DNA of 64,000 bases, taken from Dyadobacter sp. CY343. GTDB lineage: Bacteria; Bacteroidota; Bacteroidia; Cytophagales; Spirosomataceae. The stretch covers positions 1,488,001 to 1,552,000 of the forward strand of contig NZ_JAJUXK010000001.1 of the NCBI RefSeq assembly GCF_021390335.1, given 5' to 3'. How positions within the stretch are numbered: position 1 is the stretch's first letter; every line of letters begins with the position of its first letter. Shown one piece after another: positions 41,006 to 49,742 of this stretch. Position numbers and translations under genes: made by a program. The notes under the pieces were generated by a model. The model made no database searches. It saw only the letters and a list, made by a program, of their open reading frames with translations, and was not told the DNA's origin.

Positions 41006-41036
41006 CAAAGGTAAAACTATTTTATCACATCTACAA
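41006..41036 (-). promoter_or_regulatory. Bacteroidota-type promoter of rimP-nusA-infB
   Basis: On the minus strand TTG (41034-41036), 20 bases, then TACCTTTG (41006-41013), a perfect TAnnTTTG. Transcription would start near 40999, giving a leader of about 65 bases that contains the terminator-like hairpin. Confidence 0.62.
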
Positions 41037-41098
41037 CTGACGGAAGGTCTTCAAAATTGATATTCAATGCCTATTTTTGCCAAAAGAACATAGATTTG

Positions 41099-42199
41099 AT
41101 GGGTAGTATTGAAAAGTTTTTGTGGTTTTTATATAAGTGTTTTTCATTCTATACACTTGTCGTTTATGCCCTGATCCTGTGGATTCCTTTTGATGGCTGG
41201 GTGGCGGGATTTATGATGATGTCATTCCCCGTCGTAATCCTGGTTCATGTCATTTCTTTGCCGGTTTGGTTTGTTGTTAAAAAGCAAAAGGCACTGTTGC
41301 CGCTGGCCTTGATCTTGCTGGGAGGCATTTTTCTGGACAGAACTTATGCTTTCGGAAATTCACGTAGTGAAGACGGACACGACTCTGCCGGCAGCTTCCG
41401 GGTGCTGAGCTACAATACCCAGGTTTTTATGCGCAATGCAGGTACCAGTGATGATGTAAGGAAAGAGCAGGTCAGGGAAATGAAAAACTGGATCGCTGAA
41501 AACGGCGATGTGCTCTGTATGCCAGAGTTTTACGACGAAGGTAGGGCGATGTTTAAGACAACTAAATACTTCGAAGGCCGTGGCTTCAGGCATTCTGTCA
41601 GATATGAGCACGCGCCAATCAGGTGGGGGCAATATGTTGGACTCGCTCTGTTTTCAAAGTACCCTATCGTCAGCAGCCAGGATACGATTTTTGAAGCGCA
41701 GAATGGGATGATCAGGGCTGATCTAAAAATAGGTAAGGATACTGTGCGGATTATCGCGCTGCATTTATATTCGATGACCCTGGATCTTAACAAACTTGCT
41801 CACCAGAAAAAGGTAGACGGCGTGGTCAAAGAGGGTAGGGTAACGTTAAGCAGAATGAAATTTGGATTTAAGAAGCGCTCCCAGGAAATCAAAGCTTTGC
41901 AGGCTTGGGCGGAAGATTCGCCGTATCCGGTGATTGTGTGCGGGGATTTTAATGAAATACCCTACGGATATGTATATGGTAAAATGCGCAAAAGCTTTGC
42001 GAATGCATTTGAAGACAAGGGTAACGGGTTCGGGTTCAGCTTTGGGAAACTGCCTTATTTTATCCGCATCGATCACCAGTTCTATGATTCAGAAAAGCTG
42101 GAACTACTTGACTTTCAAACCCACAGAAGTGTAAAATATTCAGATCACTATCCGGTTACAGCCAGCTATCGATTTGGTAGTGTTGAAAAATCGGAGTAG
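41099..42199 (+). CDS. Endonuclease/exonuclease/phosphatase-family membrane protein
   Basis: 366 residues from the ATG at 41099; a 14-residue extension to 41057 has no support. Three hydrophobic helices fill residues 10-80, so the protein is anchored in the inner membrane. The rest is an EEP domain: SYNTQVFM, LCMPEF with the metal-binding Glu, VIVCGDFNEIPYGYVYG with Asp-Asn, and YSDHYPVTASY with the Asp-His pair. The family splits phosphodiesters in nucleic acids or lipids; the target is unknown. The gene converges on the DUF4907 gene 13 bases away. Confidence 0.85.
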   Translation: MGSIEKFLWFLYKCFSFYTLVVYALILWIPFDGWVAGFMMMSFPVVILVHVISLPVWFVVKKQKALLPLALILLGGIFLDRTYAFGNSRSEDGHDSAGSFRVLSYNTQVFMRNAGTSDDVRKEQVREMKNWIAENGDVLCMPEFYDEGRAMFKTTKYFEGRGFRHSVRYEHAPIRWGQYVGLALFSKYPIVSSQDTIFEAQNGMIRADLKIGKDTVRIIALHLYSMTLDLNKLAHQKKVDGVVKEGRVTLSRMKFGFKKRSQEIKALQAWAEDSPYPVIVCGDFNEIPYGYVYGKMRKSFANAFEDKGNGFGFSFGKLPYFIRIDHQFYDSEKLELLDFQTHRSVKYSDHYPVTASYRFGSVEKSE

Positions 42200-42212
42200 T
42201 CACATTACCAGC

Positions 42213-42566
42213 TCAATATTTCACACCCAGACTATCGAGTTCCCCGGAAGAAATAGTCGGAGGGAAAATGCCTTGATCCAGCTTTTTCTTCACAAGTAAA
42301 CCAGTGCTCTTTGCCATTTGCTCAGACTGAAAACCCCGGTTACCAACAATCCCAGGTGGGGTAAGCTGCTCTATCACGGGCACCGAATCCTGATAAATCC
42401 TGTATGCCCAGCCAGCCTGGCCCTGGAACGTTTCTACTTTGAACAAGGAGCGGCCCTGGCCGTTACTGCTCTCTTCTGTTTTCTTTGGAAAAATGAGAAG
42501 ATAAGCTGCAATAGCCAGGGCCAGCGTACTCAGTATTATAATTATGCTTTTATTCTTCCTGATCAC
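42213..42566 (-). CDS. DUF4907 small membrane-anchored protein
   Basis: 117 residues with a single hydrophobic helix at about residues 8-25 as anchor or signal. The body matches DUF4907: GWAYRIYQDSVPVIEQLTPPG, GNRGFQSEQMAKSTGLLV and the ending PPTISSGELDSLGV. Its start overlaps the stop of the Kelch lipoprotein by four bases (42563-42566), so the two are translationally coupled and probably work together at the cell surface or in the periplasm. No function is known for the family. Confidence 0.82.
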   Translation of the reverse strand: MIRKNKSIIIILSTLALAIAAYLLIFPKKTEESSNGQGRSLFKVETFQGQAGWAYRIYQDSVPVIEQLTPPGIVGNRGFQSEQMAKSTGLLVKKKLDQGIFPPTISSGELDSLGVKY

Positions 42567-43603
42567 TGATTGTCGTCATCGTTTGTTGCGGCAGCAGGAT
42601 CGAATGCCCAGAAATCATCTGTTCCAGCAGAACCAGACGCGCTACCTGTGCCGAAATACCCTACGTTACCAATCGCGAAACCTGCCGCGTAACCTCTTGC
42701 CAAACCAGCAAACGGTGCCATTTCAGTCCATGTGTTGGTTCCCGGAACGAATTCCCAAACGTCAGATTTGTTTTCTCCGCCGATGATGTAAGCTTTTTCG
42801 CCAAGAACAAATGCGGTTGCGTTGGTTCTTGTAGTGAATGCTTCCTTCACGTCATCGTTCGGGAATGCAATGCGCGACCATGCGCCACGTCCGGCATTTC
42901 CAGCCGCATCAAAGCTATAAAGATCGTTTGTGAACGCTGTTGAATTACTTCTTCCAAAACCAACATACGCTTTTCCAGCCACAGAGAATGAAGTAGCACC
43001 GCTGCGCTTACCACCAATGAACGTTGCAATTTCAGTCCATTTATCGGTTGCAGGATTGTATTCATAAAAGTCCTGGAAGTAATTGCTTCCGTTGTAACCC
43101 AGCCCTACATAACCTTTATTGTTAGCTACGAAAGCAGTCGCGCCCTGACGGGTGCCAGGAAAGTCTGCGATTGCTTTCCATCTGTTGGCAGCAGGATCAA
43201 ACTGGTAGAAATCTTTTTTGTACCCGTTATCAACTGTTCTTACATCATCATAACCTGTTCCCACGTAAGCTTTTCCGTCCAAAACGAATGCAGCAGCGTC
43301 AGCGCGGCCAGTTCCTGGGAAAGGAGCTACCTGTGACCATATTTTTGAGCCGGCATTAAATGCCCAGAAATCTTTAACTCTTGGTACTGTTTCGTTGGTA
43401 TAGCCTGTTCCAATGTACCCCACCTCGCCAATTACAAAGCTCACTGAGCGGGTTCTGCCTGATCCTCCGAAACTTGGAAGATCCCTTCTATACCAGTTAC
43501 CCATTTTATCCGCTTCCGGATCATCATCTTTACAGCTAAATGAAACGATAGCGACAGATGCAACTAGAATGGCTAACGAAGTCTTTTTTAAGGTATTAAA
43601 CAT
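42563..43603 (-). CDS. Kelch-repeat lipoprotein
   Basis: 346 residues with a lipobox at VSFSCKDDD, so a lipoprotein. The mature part is a beta propeller of about six Kelch repeats, each with a GYIGTGY or AYVGTGY turn and a DFYQFDPAANRW-type strand (FVIGEVGYIGTGY, FVLDGKAYVGTGY, FVANNKGYVGLGY, FSVAGKAYVGFGR, FVLGEKAYIIGG, FAIGNVGYFGTG). Propellers of this kind bind proteins or glycans. It is followed by the overlapping DUF4907 gene and faces the DUF4270 gene across 466 bases. Confidence 0.9.
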   Translation of the reverse strand: MFNTLKKTSLAILVASVAIVSFSCKDDDPEADKMGNWYRRDLPSFGGSGRTRSVSFVIGEVGYIGTGYTNETVPRVKDFWAFNAGSKIWSQVAPFPGTGRADAAAFVLDGKAYVGTGYDDVRTVDNGYKKDFYQFDPAANRWKAIADFPGTRQGATAFVANNKGYVGLGYNGSNYFQDFYEYNPATDKWTEIATFIGGKRSGATSFSVAGKAYVGFGRSNSTAFTNDLYSFDAAGNAGRGAWSRIAFPNDDVKEAFTTRTNATAFVLGEKAYIIGGENKSDVWEFVPGTNTWTEMAPFAGLARGYAAGFAIGNVGYFGTGSASGSAGTDDFWAFDPAAATNDDDNQ

Positions 43604-43769
43604 GAAAAAATATAGTTTGACGAATTGTTACAATTGAATACTGATAAATGAACAGACGCGGCACAGAGCGCCGGTGAAAAGGTTTTTTAACACTAATTTT
43701 TTGCAAACATAATAGCTTGGAGGGGCTAAGTAAAAATTATAAGCTCTTTTTTGTCCAAAACTTTGCCGG

Positions 43770-43973
43770 TCAGTCCCATTTAACGCGCAACTCAATGCAT
43801 TGTTGTTGGGTATTCCCGACGTCCTTGATGATAACTTCTGGCTGCATTTGGTTGTAATACCCCGCCGCATTTTGCGTTTGTAAATAGTCCTGCCACTCTT
43901 TCAACCGATCGTGCGTATTGTTTTTTAGCGTCTGTTGAAAAGGTTTACGCCGGCTGCTTAAAGTTTGTTGCAA
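43770..43973 (-). pseudogene. Possible small gene or gene remnant
   Basis: A 67-codon frame from a TTG start, rich in Gln, ending in QCIELRVKWD. The composition looks protein-like rather than random, and it may be the tail of a decayed gene. It has no signal, no recognised domain and no promoter. A stop lies nine codons before the TTG in the same frame. Confidence 0.28.
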
Positions 43974-44015
43974 CCAATTCGAGTTTTCTGTTGCCTTCTA
44001 ATTGTCTAAATCATA

Positions 44016-44045
44016 TTGTAATTAAGCTTACATGTGATAGTTTTG
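44016..44045 (+). promoter_or_regulatory. Bacteroidota-type promoter of the DUF4270 gene
   Basis: TTG at 44016-44018, 19 bases, then TAGTTTTG at 44038-44045, both matching the consensus exactly. The start codon at 44070 lies about 18 bases after the expected transcription start. Confidence 0.62.
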
Positions 44046-44069
44046 CATTTTTTACTGTTCTTGCTATAA

Positions 44070-45473
44070 ATGAAATTGAATTACAAATCCGTCAGAGCTT
44101 CCTTAGCAGCATATAATCTGGTGTTTATATTAGGGTTGTCTATCTCGATGTCAGCCTGCGACTGGGGAGATCAGATAGAATCACTGGTTCAACCCAATCA
44201 AGATGATTTTGCAGTATTGTTTTCAGATACTTCCACGGTCCTATTATCGACTGTTATTACCGACTCTGTGATGACAGGATCGGCGCAGCGAATGCTGGTA
44301 GGGCGTTATGTTGATCCTTATTTTGGGAAAATACAAACCTCTACTTTTTTCCAGCCGGGTACCCAGTCTAGCGTAACGGTCGCTCAGGAGGCGGTTTATG
44401 ATTCACTGATCTTCTCAATTTATTACGACAGGTACACCTACGGAGACACAACCAAACCGCTGAATCTGACCATACACAAGCTGCTGACAGATCTTGCAAC
44501 CGATAAGAATGCTTATTTCAATTCCAATTCGACTGCCTACGAACCTACTCCGATCGGCCGGGCCACGGTAGTGCCTTCACCAAGAAGACAGCAAAGACTG
44601 GTGATCCGTTTATCGGATGTTTTGGGAAAAGATATTTTTGCAAAAGCGAAGACCAATCAGATCCCGTCCAATACAGAATGGATTAATCTGGTAAAAGGCC
44701 TTGTATTAAGGAACGCGCCGACAGATAATGGAGCGATTGTCGGATTTATTACTGCCAGCGCAGCCCTTCAAATGCATTATCACACCCCGCGGGCCGACGG
44801 TGTGAGTAAAGACTCAACTGTTTTTAATAATAATGCACTCTATAACCAGGTGCTTACCGACCGCACAGGGACTCCCACGGCCAATCTGCCAGTAACTAAA
44901 AGGCTTGCTCAGCCCTCTGCTGCAACAGGCAATATGTCGTTTGTTCAGGCAGGGCCAGGTTTAATGACGCGGGTTGATCTGCCTTATTTGAGAGGTTTGA
45001 AAAATATAAAATACACTGCTTCCAATAAAGCATTTTTGCGCATAACACCTAAAAGACAATCCGTTACAAATCTTTACCGCGCGCCGGATTCGCTGGTTGT
45101 GTATCGGGTGGACAAAAACAATGAATTCTATTTGGGACAGACAGGATTTCCCTTGCCGCTACTTAGTTTAGGATCACAGGTTCCTGCTTACGGCAGATAT
45201 ATCGTTGATATGGTCACAAACAGAGAATATTATCTGATCGATATCAGCTCGTATGTGACTGAATTACTGGCGAGTGAAACAGGTGATGTGGGTGGTTTGA
45301 TCTTGCGTACTTCCCAATTCAACGAACAGCTTCAACGGTACAGTTCGACTACTTATCCTGCGTTGGGAACAACTTTCACAAACAGCTTCAACAGGCTCGT
45401 GATCGGTGACCAGCAAAGCGATGATCCCGGAGTCAAGCTGGAACTTTACTATACTACGATAAAGGTTCAGTAA
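44070..45473 (+). CDS. DUF4270 family lipoprotein
   Basis: 467 residues with a lipobox at SISMSACDWGD. The body has the DUF4270 pattern: repeated strands with VGRYVDPYFGKIQTSTFFQ near the start, LVIRLSDVLGKDIF in the middle and SFNRLVIGDQQSDDPGVKLELYYT at the end. The family is confined to Bacteroidota, is exported, and has no known reaction. It faces the Kelch-DUF4907 pair and has its own strong promoter and a strong terminator, so it is monocistronic. Confidence 0.9.
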   Translation: MKLNYKSVRASLAAYNLVFILGLSISMSACDWGDQIESLVQPNQDDFAVLFSDTSTVLLSTVITDSVMTGSAQRMLVGRYVDPYFGKIQTSTFFQPGTQSSVTVAQEAVYDSLIFSIYYDRYTYGDTTKPLNLTIHKLLTDLATDKNAYFNSNSTAYEPTPIGRATVVPSPRRQQRLVIRLSDVLGKDIFAKAKTNQIPSNTEWINLVKGLVLRNAPTDNGAIVGFITASAALQMHYHTPRADGVSKDSTVFNNNALYNQVLTDRTGTPTANLPVTKRLAQPSAATGNMSFVQAGPGLMTRVDLPYLRGLKNIKYTASNKAFLRITPKRQSVTNLYRAPDSLVVYRVDKNNEFYLGQTGFPLPLLSLGSQVPAYGRYIVDMVTNREYYLIDISSYVTELLASETGDVGGLILRTSQFNEQLQRYSSTTYPALGTTFTNSFNRLVIGDQQSDDPGVKLELYYTTIKVQ

Positions 45474-45494
45474 AATCGATATTAGATTATATTC

Positions 45495-45529
45495 AAAACG
45501 GCTGTCAGTTTCTCACTGGCAGCCGTTTT
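45495..45529. terminator. Bidirectional terminator between the DUF4270 and bestrophin genes
   Basis: AAAACGGCTG-T-CAGT pairs with ACTG-G-CAGCCGTTTT around a seven-base loop, a 14-base stem with one mismatch. It ends both convergent transcripts. Confidence 0.92.
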
Positions 45530-45532
45530 CTG

Positions 45533-46435
45533 TTACATGACAACCCCATCTTTCGGCAGGATCTTTTCAGGGATCTTATCAGCGCCGATCAATTGGAGCA
45601 GGTTAATTTCAATTGTGCGCGATAACGAGGTCATCGGAATATCGTTCGGCCCGTTCTCGAAAGGATTTTGCAGAATATAGGCGATCCATTCTACATAAAA
45701 GAACAGAAACGAAATAATGAATGTGACAGGAATGGCGATCCTGCCGATACTTTCTACTAATCCCATTGGCAGAATGAGTGTGAAAATGAAGATGACCAGC
45801 AAAACAAAAAAGCTGTATTGAGTAGGAAATACGGTGTTTTTGATTCGCTCGCATTTTCCCATTGAATCGCAAAGTCTTCCCAAAGTCTGGTCAATGTTCT
45901 GGTACAGCAGCGTTTCAATCTTGCCCTGCTGGTGCAGCTCGCTGATCTTGAACTGGATCAGGTTCAGTATTCCGTTAGGAATGTTATCCTGATCTGCCAC
46001 ATAATCATGCTCAACCTGGGTCAGGTGCAGATCCGCGTAAACCAGAACCTTACTTTTTCTCAAAGAATTGGTCAGCGCGTAGCACCAGGCAATTTGCAGG
46101 TGCGCGATATTGGATATGATTTCATCCTTTTCTGCCCGCTCAGCCTTGATAAACGCGCTGCACTGCCTTACCAGCGTGCGGCTGTCATTGACGATCTCGC
46201 CCCACACTTTGCGGCCTTCCCACCAGCGATCATAAGCAGAGTTGGTCCTAAAACCCAGCAGCAGCGAAAGCGCAGTACCCAGAATGGTGATAATTGAAAT
46301 AGGGAAGGAGAGGAAGTGCCAGTTTTGGTAACTGAACAAATAGAAAACTGCTGTGGCGTAGGCTGTTACGACAACAACACCGCCCCAAATGCCCCTTAAT
46401 AACCTCCAAACGGAGAAGACTTGCTTTACGTACAT
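45533..46435 (-). CDS. Bestrophin-family ion channel (UPF0187/YneE-like)
   Basis: 300 residues from the ATG at 46435, where MYVKQVFSVWRLLRGIWG fits the family. An earlier in-frame start at 46483 would add a 16-residue tail. Four hydrophobic helices, a conserved FRTNSAYDRWWEGRKVWGEI near residue 60-80 and the C-terminal NPFENGPNDIPMTSLSRTIE identify a bacterial bestrophin, a pentameric membrane channel for monovalent ions. The terminator upstream separates it from the RND operon. Confidence 0.92.
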   Translation of the reverse strand: MYVKQVFSVWRLLRGIWGGVVVVTAYATAVFYLFSYQNWHFLSFPISIITILGTALSLLLGFRTNSAYDRWWEGRKVWGEIVNDSRTLVRQCSAFIKAERAEKDEIISNIAHLQIAWCYALTNSLRKSKVLVYADLHLTQVEHDYVADQDNIPNGILNLIQFKISELHQQGKIETLLYQNIDQTLGRLCDSMGKCERIKNTVFPTQYSFFVLLVIFIFTLILPMGLVESIGRIAIPVTFIISFLFFYVEWIAYILQNPFENGPNDIPMTSLSRTIEINLLQLIGADKIPEKILPKDGVVM

Positions 46436-46467
46436 TGTTAAATTAAAGTTCGATTTTGAATGGATAA

Positions 46468-46506
46468 CAAAAAAGCGGAGCAATGGTTTAAATCCAAAGC
46501 TCCGCT
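46468..46506 (-). terminator. Terminator of the RND efflux operon
   Basis: AGCGGAGC (46474-46481) and GCTCCGCT (46499-46506) pair over eight bases with a 17-base loop that can form its own small stem. On the minus strand a T-run follows. It ends the efflux transcript before the bestrophin gene. Confidence 0.85.
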
Positions 46507-46528
46507 CTTAAAATATTATCAGCAGGAT

Positions 46529-49500
46529 TTATGCTATTGCAGGCTCCTGACTGCTGCCTGGCTCATCGTCTTTTTTTGCATGCCCTTTCTTACCCATCGC
46601 AATTTTTTCAATCGCTACAAATAATACAGGTACTACAAATATAGCCAGCGAGGTAGCGGCAAGCATTCCGCCAAATACGGTCCAACCAATGGTTTTACGC
46701 GATTCAGCAGCGGCGCCACTTGCAAATGCGAGCGGCAATACACCCAGGATAAATGCCAGCGAGGTCATAATAATAGGTCTGAGGCGCAATTGAACTGCTT
46801 CCAAAGTCGCTGCAATAAGCTCCATGCCACCGTCTACACGCTCTTTGGCAAACTCCACGATCAGGATCGCGTTCTTTGCCGCCAGACCAATCAAGGTGAT
46901 CAGACCGATCTGCGCGTAGATATTGTTAGACAAATTCGGTAAAAAGGTCAAAGTCAAAATCGAACCGAATGCACCAATTGGCACTGCAAACAGTACAGAG
47001 AACGGTATAGACCAGCTTTCGTATAGCGCAGCAAGGAACAGGAATACGAATATGATCGAGATCGCAAAGATCGTCGTCGTGCTGTCGCCCGCCTTGATCT
47101 CTTCACTACTCATACCAGAAAATTCATAGCTATAACCCGCCGGTAGTTTGGCGGCTTCCTCGCGCAATGCCGCGATCGCCTGCCCGCTACTATATCCCGG
47201 TTTCGGCGTTCCGTTGATCTCCACCGACCTGTAAATATTGTAGTGAGAGATAAGAGCCGGGTTTTCAACCACTTTGGTGGTAACCAATGCGCTGAGCGGG
47301 ATCATATTGCCCGCGCGGTTGCGGACATAGAACTTCTGTATTTTGTCAAGAGACGAGCGGTAGCTGCTGTCCGCCTGAACCATTACACGGAAGTTACGCC
47401 CGTAAAGGTTGAAATCATTGACATAACTACTACCCAGTAAGGTAGATAGCGAGCTGAAAACCTCATTGACCTGCACACCCAGTTTCTTGGTTTTATCCCG
47501 GTCCACATCGATCTGATAACTTGGCGTTCTTGCATTGAAAAAGGTATAAGCCATCGCAATCTCAGGGCGTTGATTTACGGCTCCCAAAAATTTACGCATT
47601 ACCCCTTCAAATTGCTGGATATTATCCGTACTGGTTGATTGCTGCAACTGGAAGGTAAAACCAGAAGTTGCACCCAAGCCAGGGATCGCAGGAGGAGCAA
47701 TGGCAAGTACCCTGGCTTCATTGATATCGCTGGTCCGTTTTTGGATTTCCTTGATTACAGCCTGTACATGGTGCTCGGCTCCTTTACGGTCGGCCCAGGG
47801 CTGCAAGCTGATGAAGAGTGTTCCTACGTTGGATTTATTAGAAAAACTCACTACGTTCAAGCCTGCCAGACCACCCGCAACCCGCACCTCAGGAATAGAG
47901 GAAACGCGTTTCATGATCTCTTTGAGCATCGCAATGTTACGCGTAGTCGAGGTTGCTTCCTGCATTTCGTATGTTACAAAAAGGCGGCCTTCATCTTCAA
48001 CAGGAATAAATCCGGAAGGCTTGTTTTTAAACAGGAAAAACAGACCGACAAACAGACAAACCATCATTACCAAAACCAGCGGAGTAGCCTTGATCCATTT
48101 GGAAACGCCGCGTGTGTAGCCACGGGATACTCTATCAAACCAGGCATTGAATCGGTCAAAGAATTTTTCCAGCCAGTTTTTCTTCTCGTTTTCACCTTTG
48201 GAAGGTTTCAACATGATCGAGCAAAGCGCTGGCGTGAGTGAAAGTGCCACGAATGCAGACAAAAGAACTGAAACCGCAATCGTGATCGCAAACTGCTGAT
48301 ACAGCCTGCCGACAATACCGGGAACAAAACTCACCGGAACGAAAACCGCCGCCAAAATCAATGCAATCGCAATTACCGGGCCGGAAATGTCTTTCATTGC
48401 CTGGATAGTCGCTTCTTTCGGAGACATTTTCTTTTCATCAATATAATGCTGCACCGCCTCGACGACGACAATCGCGTCATCGACCACAATACCGATCGCC
48501 AATACGAATGCAAAAAGTGTCAGCGTATTGATCGTAAAACCAAATGGCAAGAAGAATATCAATGTACCGATCAGCGAAACCGGGATCGCCAGAATAGGGA
48601 TCAGGGTTGCGCGCCAGTTTTGAAGGAAAAGGAAAACCACGATCACAACAAGGATCATCGCTTCTGCAAAAGTTTTCAATACTTCTTCAATGGAAACCCT
48701 TACTACTGAGGCCGTTTCGTTCGGAATCACGTAATCAATATCCTTAGGGAAAGTCTTTTTCATTTCTGACAAAGCCTTCATAACCCCATCGTAGGTTTCC
48801 AATGCATTGGCGCCCGGCGCCTGGTAGATCAGTACAAATGCAGCAGGTTTTCCAGCTACGAATGCATTGGCAGAATAATCAAATTTACCAAGTTCTACTC
48901 TCGCAACGTCACGCAGGTAAACTACGCTGCCTTCCTCTGGAGAAGTACGTACGATGATATCCTCAAACTGCGCCTTGGTATTCAACCGGCTGTTTGTCAG
49001 TACGCTATATTCAAATGTCTGCGCATTAGGCTGCGGCGTGCCACCGATCGTACCTGCTGCTACCTGCAAATTCTGTTCAGCCAACGCAGCTGAAATATCC
49101 GCAGGCGTCATACGAAGGCTGGCCAGTTTCTCCGGATTAAGCCAGATCCGCATACCGAAATCATCCGCCCGGGAAACAATATCACCCACACCCTTCACAC
49201 GCTGCAAAGCGTCTTTTAAATAGATATTGGCATAATTACCAATGAATTGCGCGTCGTGGGTTCCGTTTGGAGAATAGAGCGCGAGCACGATCATGATACT
49301 GGGCTGGCGCTTGCGGACAGTTAGTCCAAGTCGCTTCACCGCATCCGGAAGAGTCGGCTCGGCTACACTTACCCGGTTTTGAACGTCCAGGGCGGCGATA
49401 TTCACGTCTGTTCCTACGTCAAATACGACGTTAATGCTGCTTTGCCCACTGCTGGTCGAGTTACTGGACATGTAGGTCATGCCCGGCGTACCGTTGATCT

Positions 49501-49705
49501 GTGTTTCAATAGGGGTGGTGGTCGTCTGCTCCACCGTCTGGGCGTCGGCCCCGGTAAAGTTTCCGCTGACTGTTACAGTCGGGGGAGTTACGTCGGGATA
49601 TTGCGCTACGGGTAAGGTTGTCAGGGCGATAAGTCCCACCAGTACCAACACAATCGATGTGACGATGGCTGTAATGGGCCTTTTTATAAAAATATCTGCA
49701 ATCAT
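46529..49705 (-). CDS. RND efflux pump inner-membrane transporter (AcrB/HAE1 family)
   Basis: 1058 residues. The typical start IADIFIKRPITAIVTSIVLV is followed by two groups of six transmembrane helices and two large periplasmic loops. IGIVVDDAIVVVEAVQ and LIGLAAKNAILIVEFAKERV mark helices 4 and 10, with the Asp pair and the Lys of the proton relay. It exports hydrophobic or amphiphilic compounds by proton exchange with the AcrA-like and TolC-like proteins encoded upstream in the same operon. The substrate is not determined by sequence. Confidence 0.97.
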   Translation of the reverse strand: MIADIFIKRPITAIVTSIVLVLVGLIALTTLPVAQYPDVTPPTVTVSGNFTGADAQTVEQTTTTPIETQINGTPGMTYMSSNSTSSGQSSINVVFDVGTDVNIAALDVQNRVSVAEPTLPDAVKRLGLTVRKRQPSIMIVLALYSPNGTHDAQFIGNYANIYLKDALQRVKGVGDIVSRADDFGMRIWLNPEKLASLRMTPADISAALAEQNLQVAAGTIGGTPQPNAQTFEYSVLTNSRLNTKAQFEDIIVRTSPEEGSVVYLRDVARVELGKFDYSANAFVAGKPAAFVLIYQAPGANALETYDGVMKALSEMKKTFPKDIDYVIPNETASVVRVSIEEVLKTFAEAMILVVIVVFLFLQNWRATLIPILAIPVSLIGTLIFFLPFGFTINTLTLFAFVLAIGIVVDDAIVVVEAVQHYIDEKKMSPKEATIQAMKDISGPVIAIALILAAVFVPVSFVPGIVGRLYQQFAITIAVSVLLSAFVALSLTPALCSIMLKPSKGENEKKNWLEKFFDRFNAWFDRVSRGYTRGVSKWIKATPLVLVMMVCLFVGLFFLFKNKPSGFIPVEDEGRLFVTYEMQEATSTTRNIAMLKEIMKRVSSIPEVRVAGGLAGLNVVSFSNKSNVGTLFISLQPWADRKGAEHHVQAVIKEIQKRTSDINEARVLAIAPPAIPGLGATSGFTFQLQQSTSTDNIQQFEGVMRKFLGAVNQRPEIAMAYTFFNARTPSYQIDVDRDKTKKLGVQVNEVFSSLSTLLGSSYVNDFNLYGRNFRVMVQADSSYRSSLDKIQKFYVRNRAGNMIPLSALVTTKVVENPALISHYNIYRSVEINGTPKPGYSSGQAIAALREEAAKLPAGYSYEFSGMSSEEIKAGDSTTTIFAISIIFVFLFLAALYESWSIPFSVLFAVPIGAFGSILTLTFLPNLSNNIYAQIGLITLIGLAAKNAILIVEFAKERVDGGMELIAATLEAVQLRLRPIIMTSLAFILGVLPLAFASGAAAESRKTIGWTVFGGMLAATSLAIFVVPVLFVAIEKIAMGKKGHAKKDDEPGSSQEPAIA

Positions 49706-49742
49706 TTTTACTGGATTATATTAAATGCGAAAAGAGACCGGA

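Larger units (their letters stand above)
43604..44069. other. Intergenic region between Kelch and DUF4270 genes
   Basis: 466 bases between divergent genes. The right side holds a perfect promoter for the DUF4270 gene (44016-44045). On the left a minus-strand TATGTTTG (43704-43711) could be the -7 box of the Kelch gene, but no TTG stands at the right distance. The middle holds a weak minus-strand frame (43770-43973). No hairpin or repeat stands out. Confidence 0.55.
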
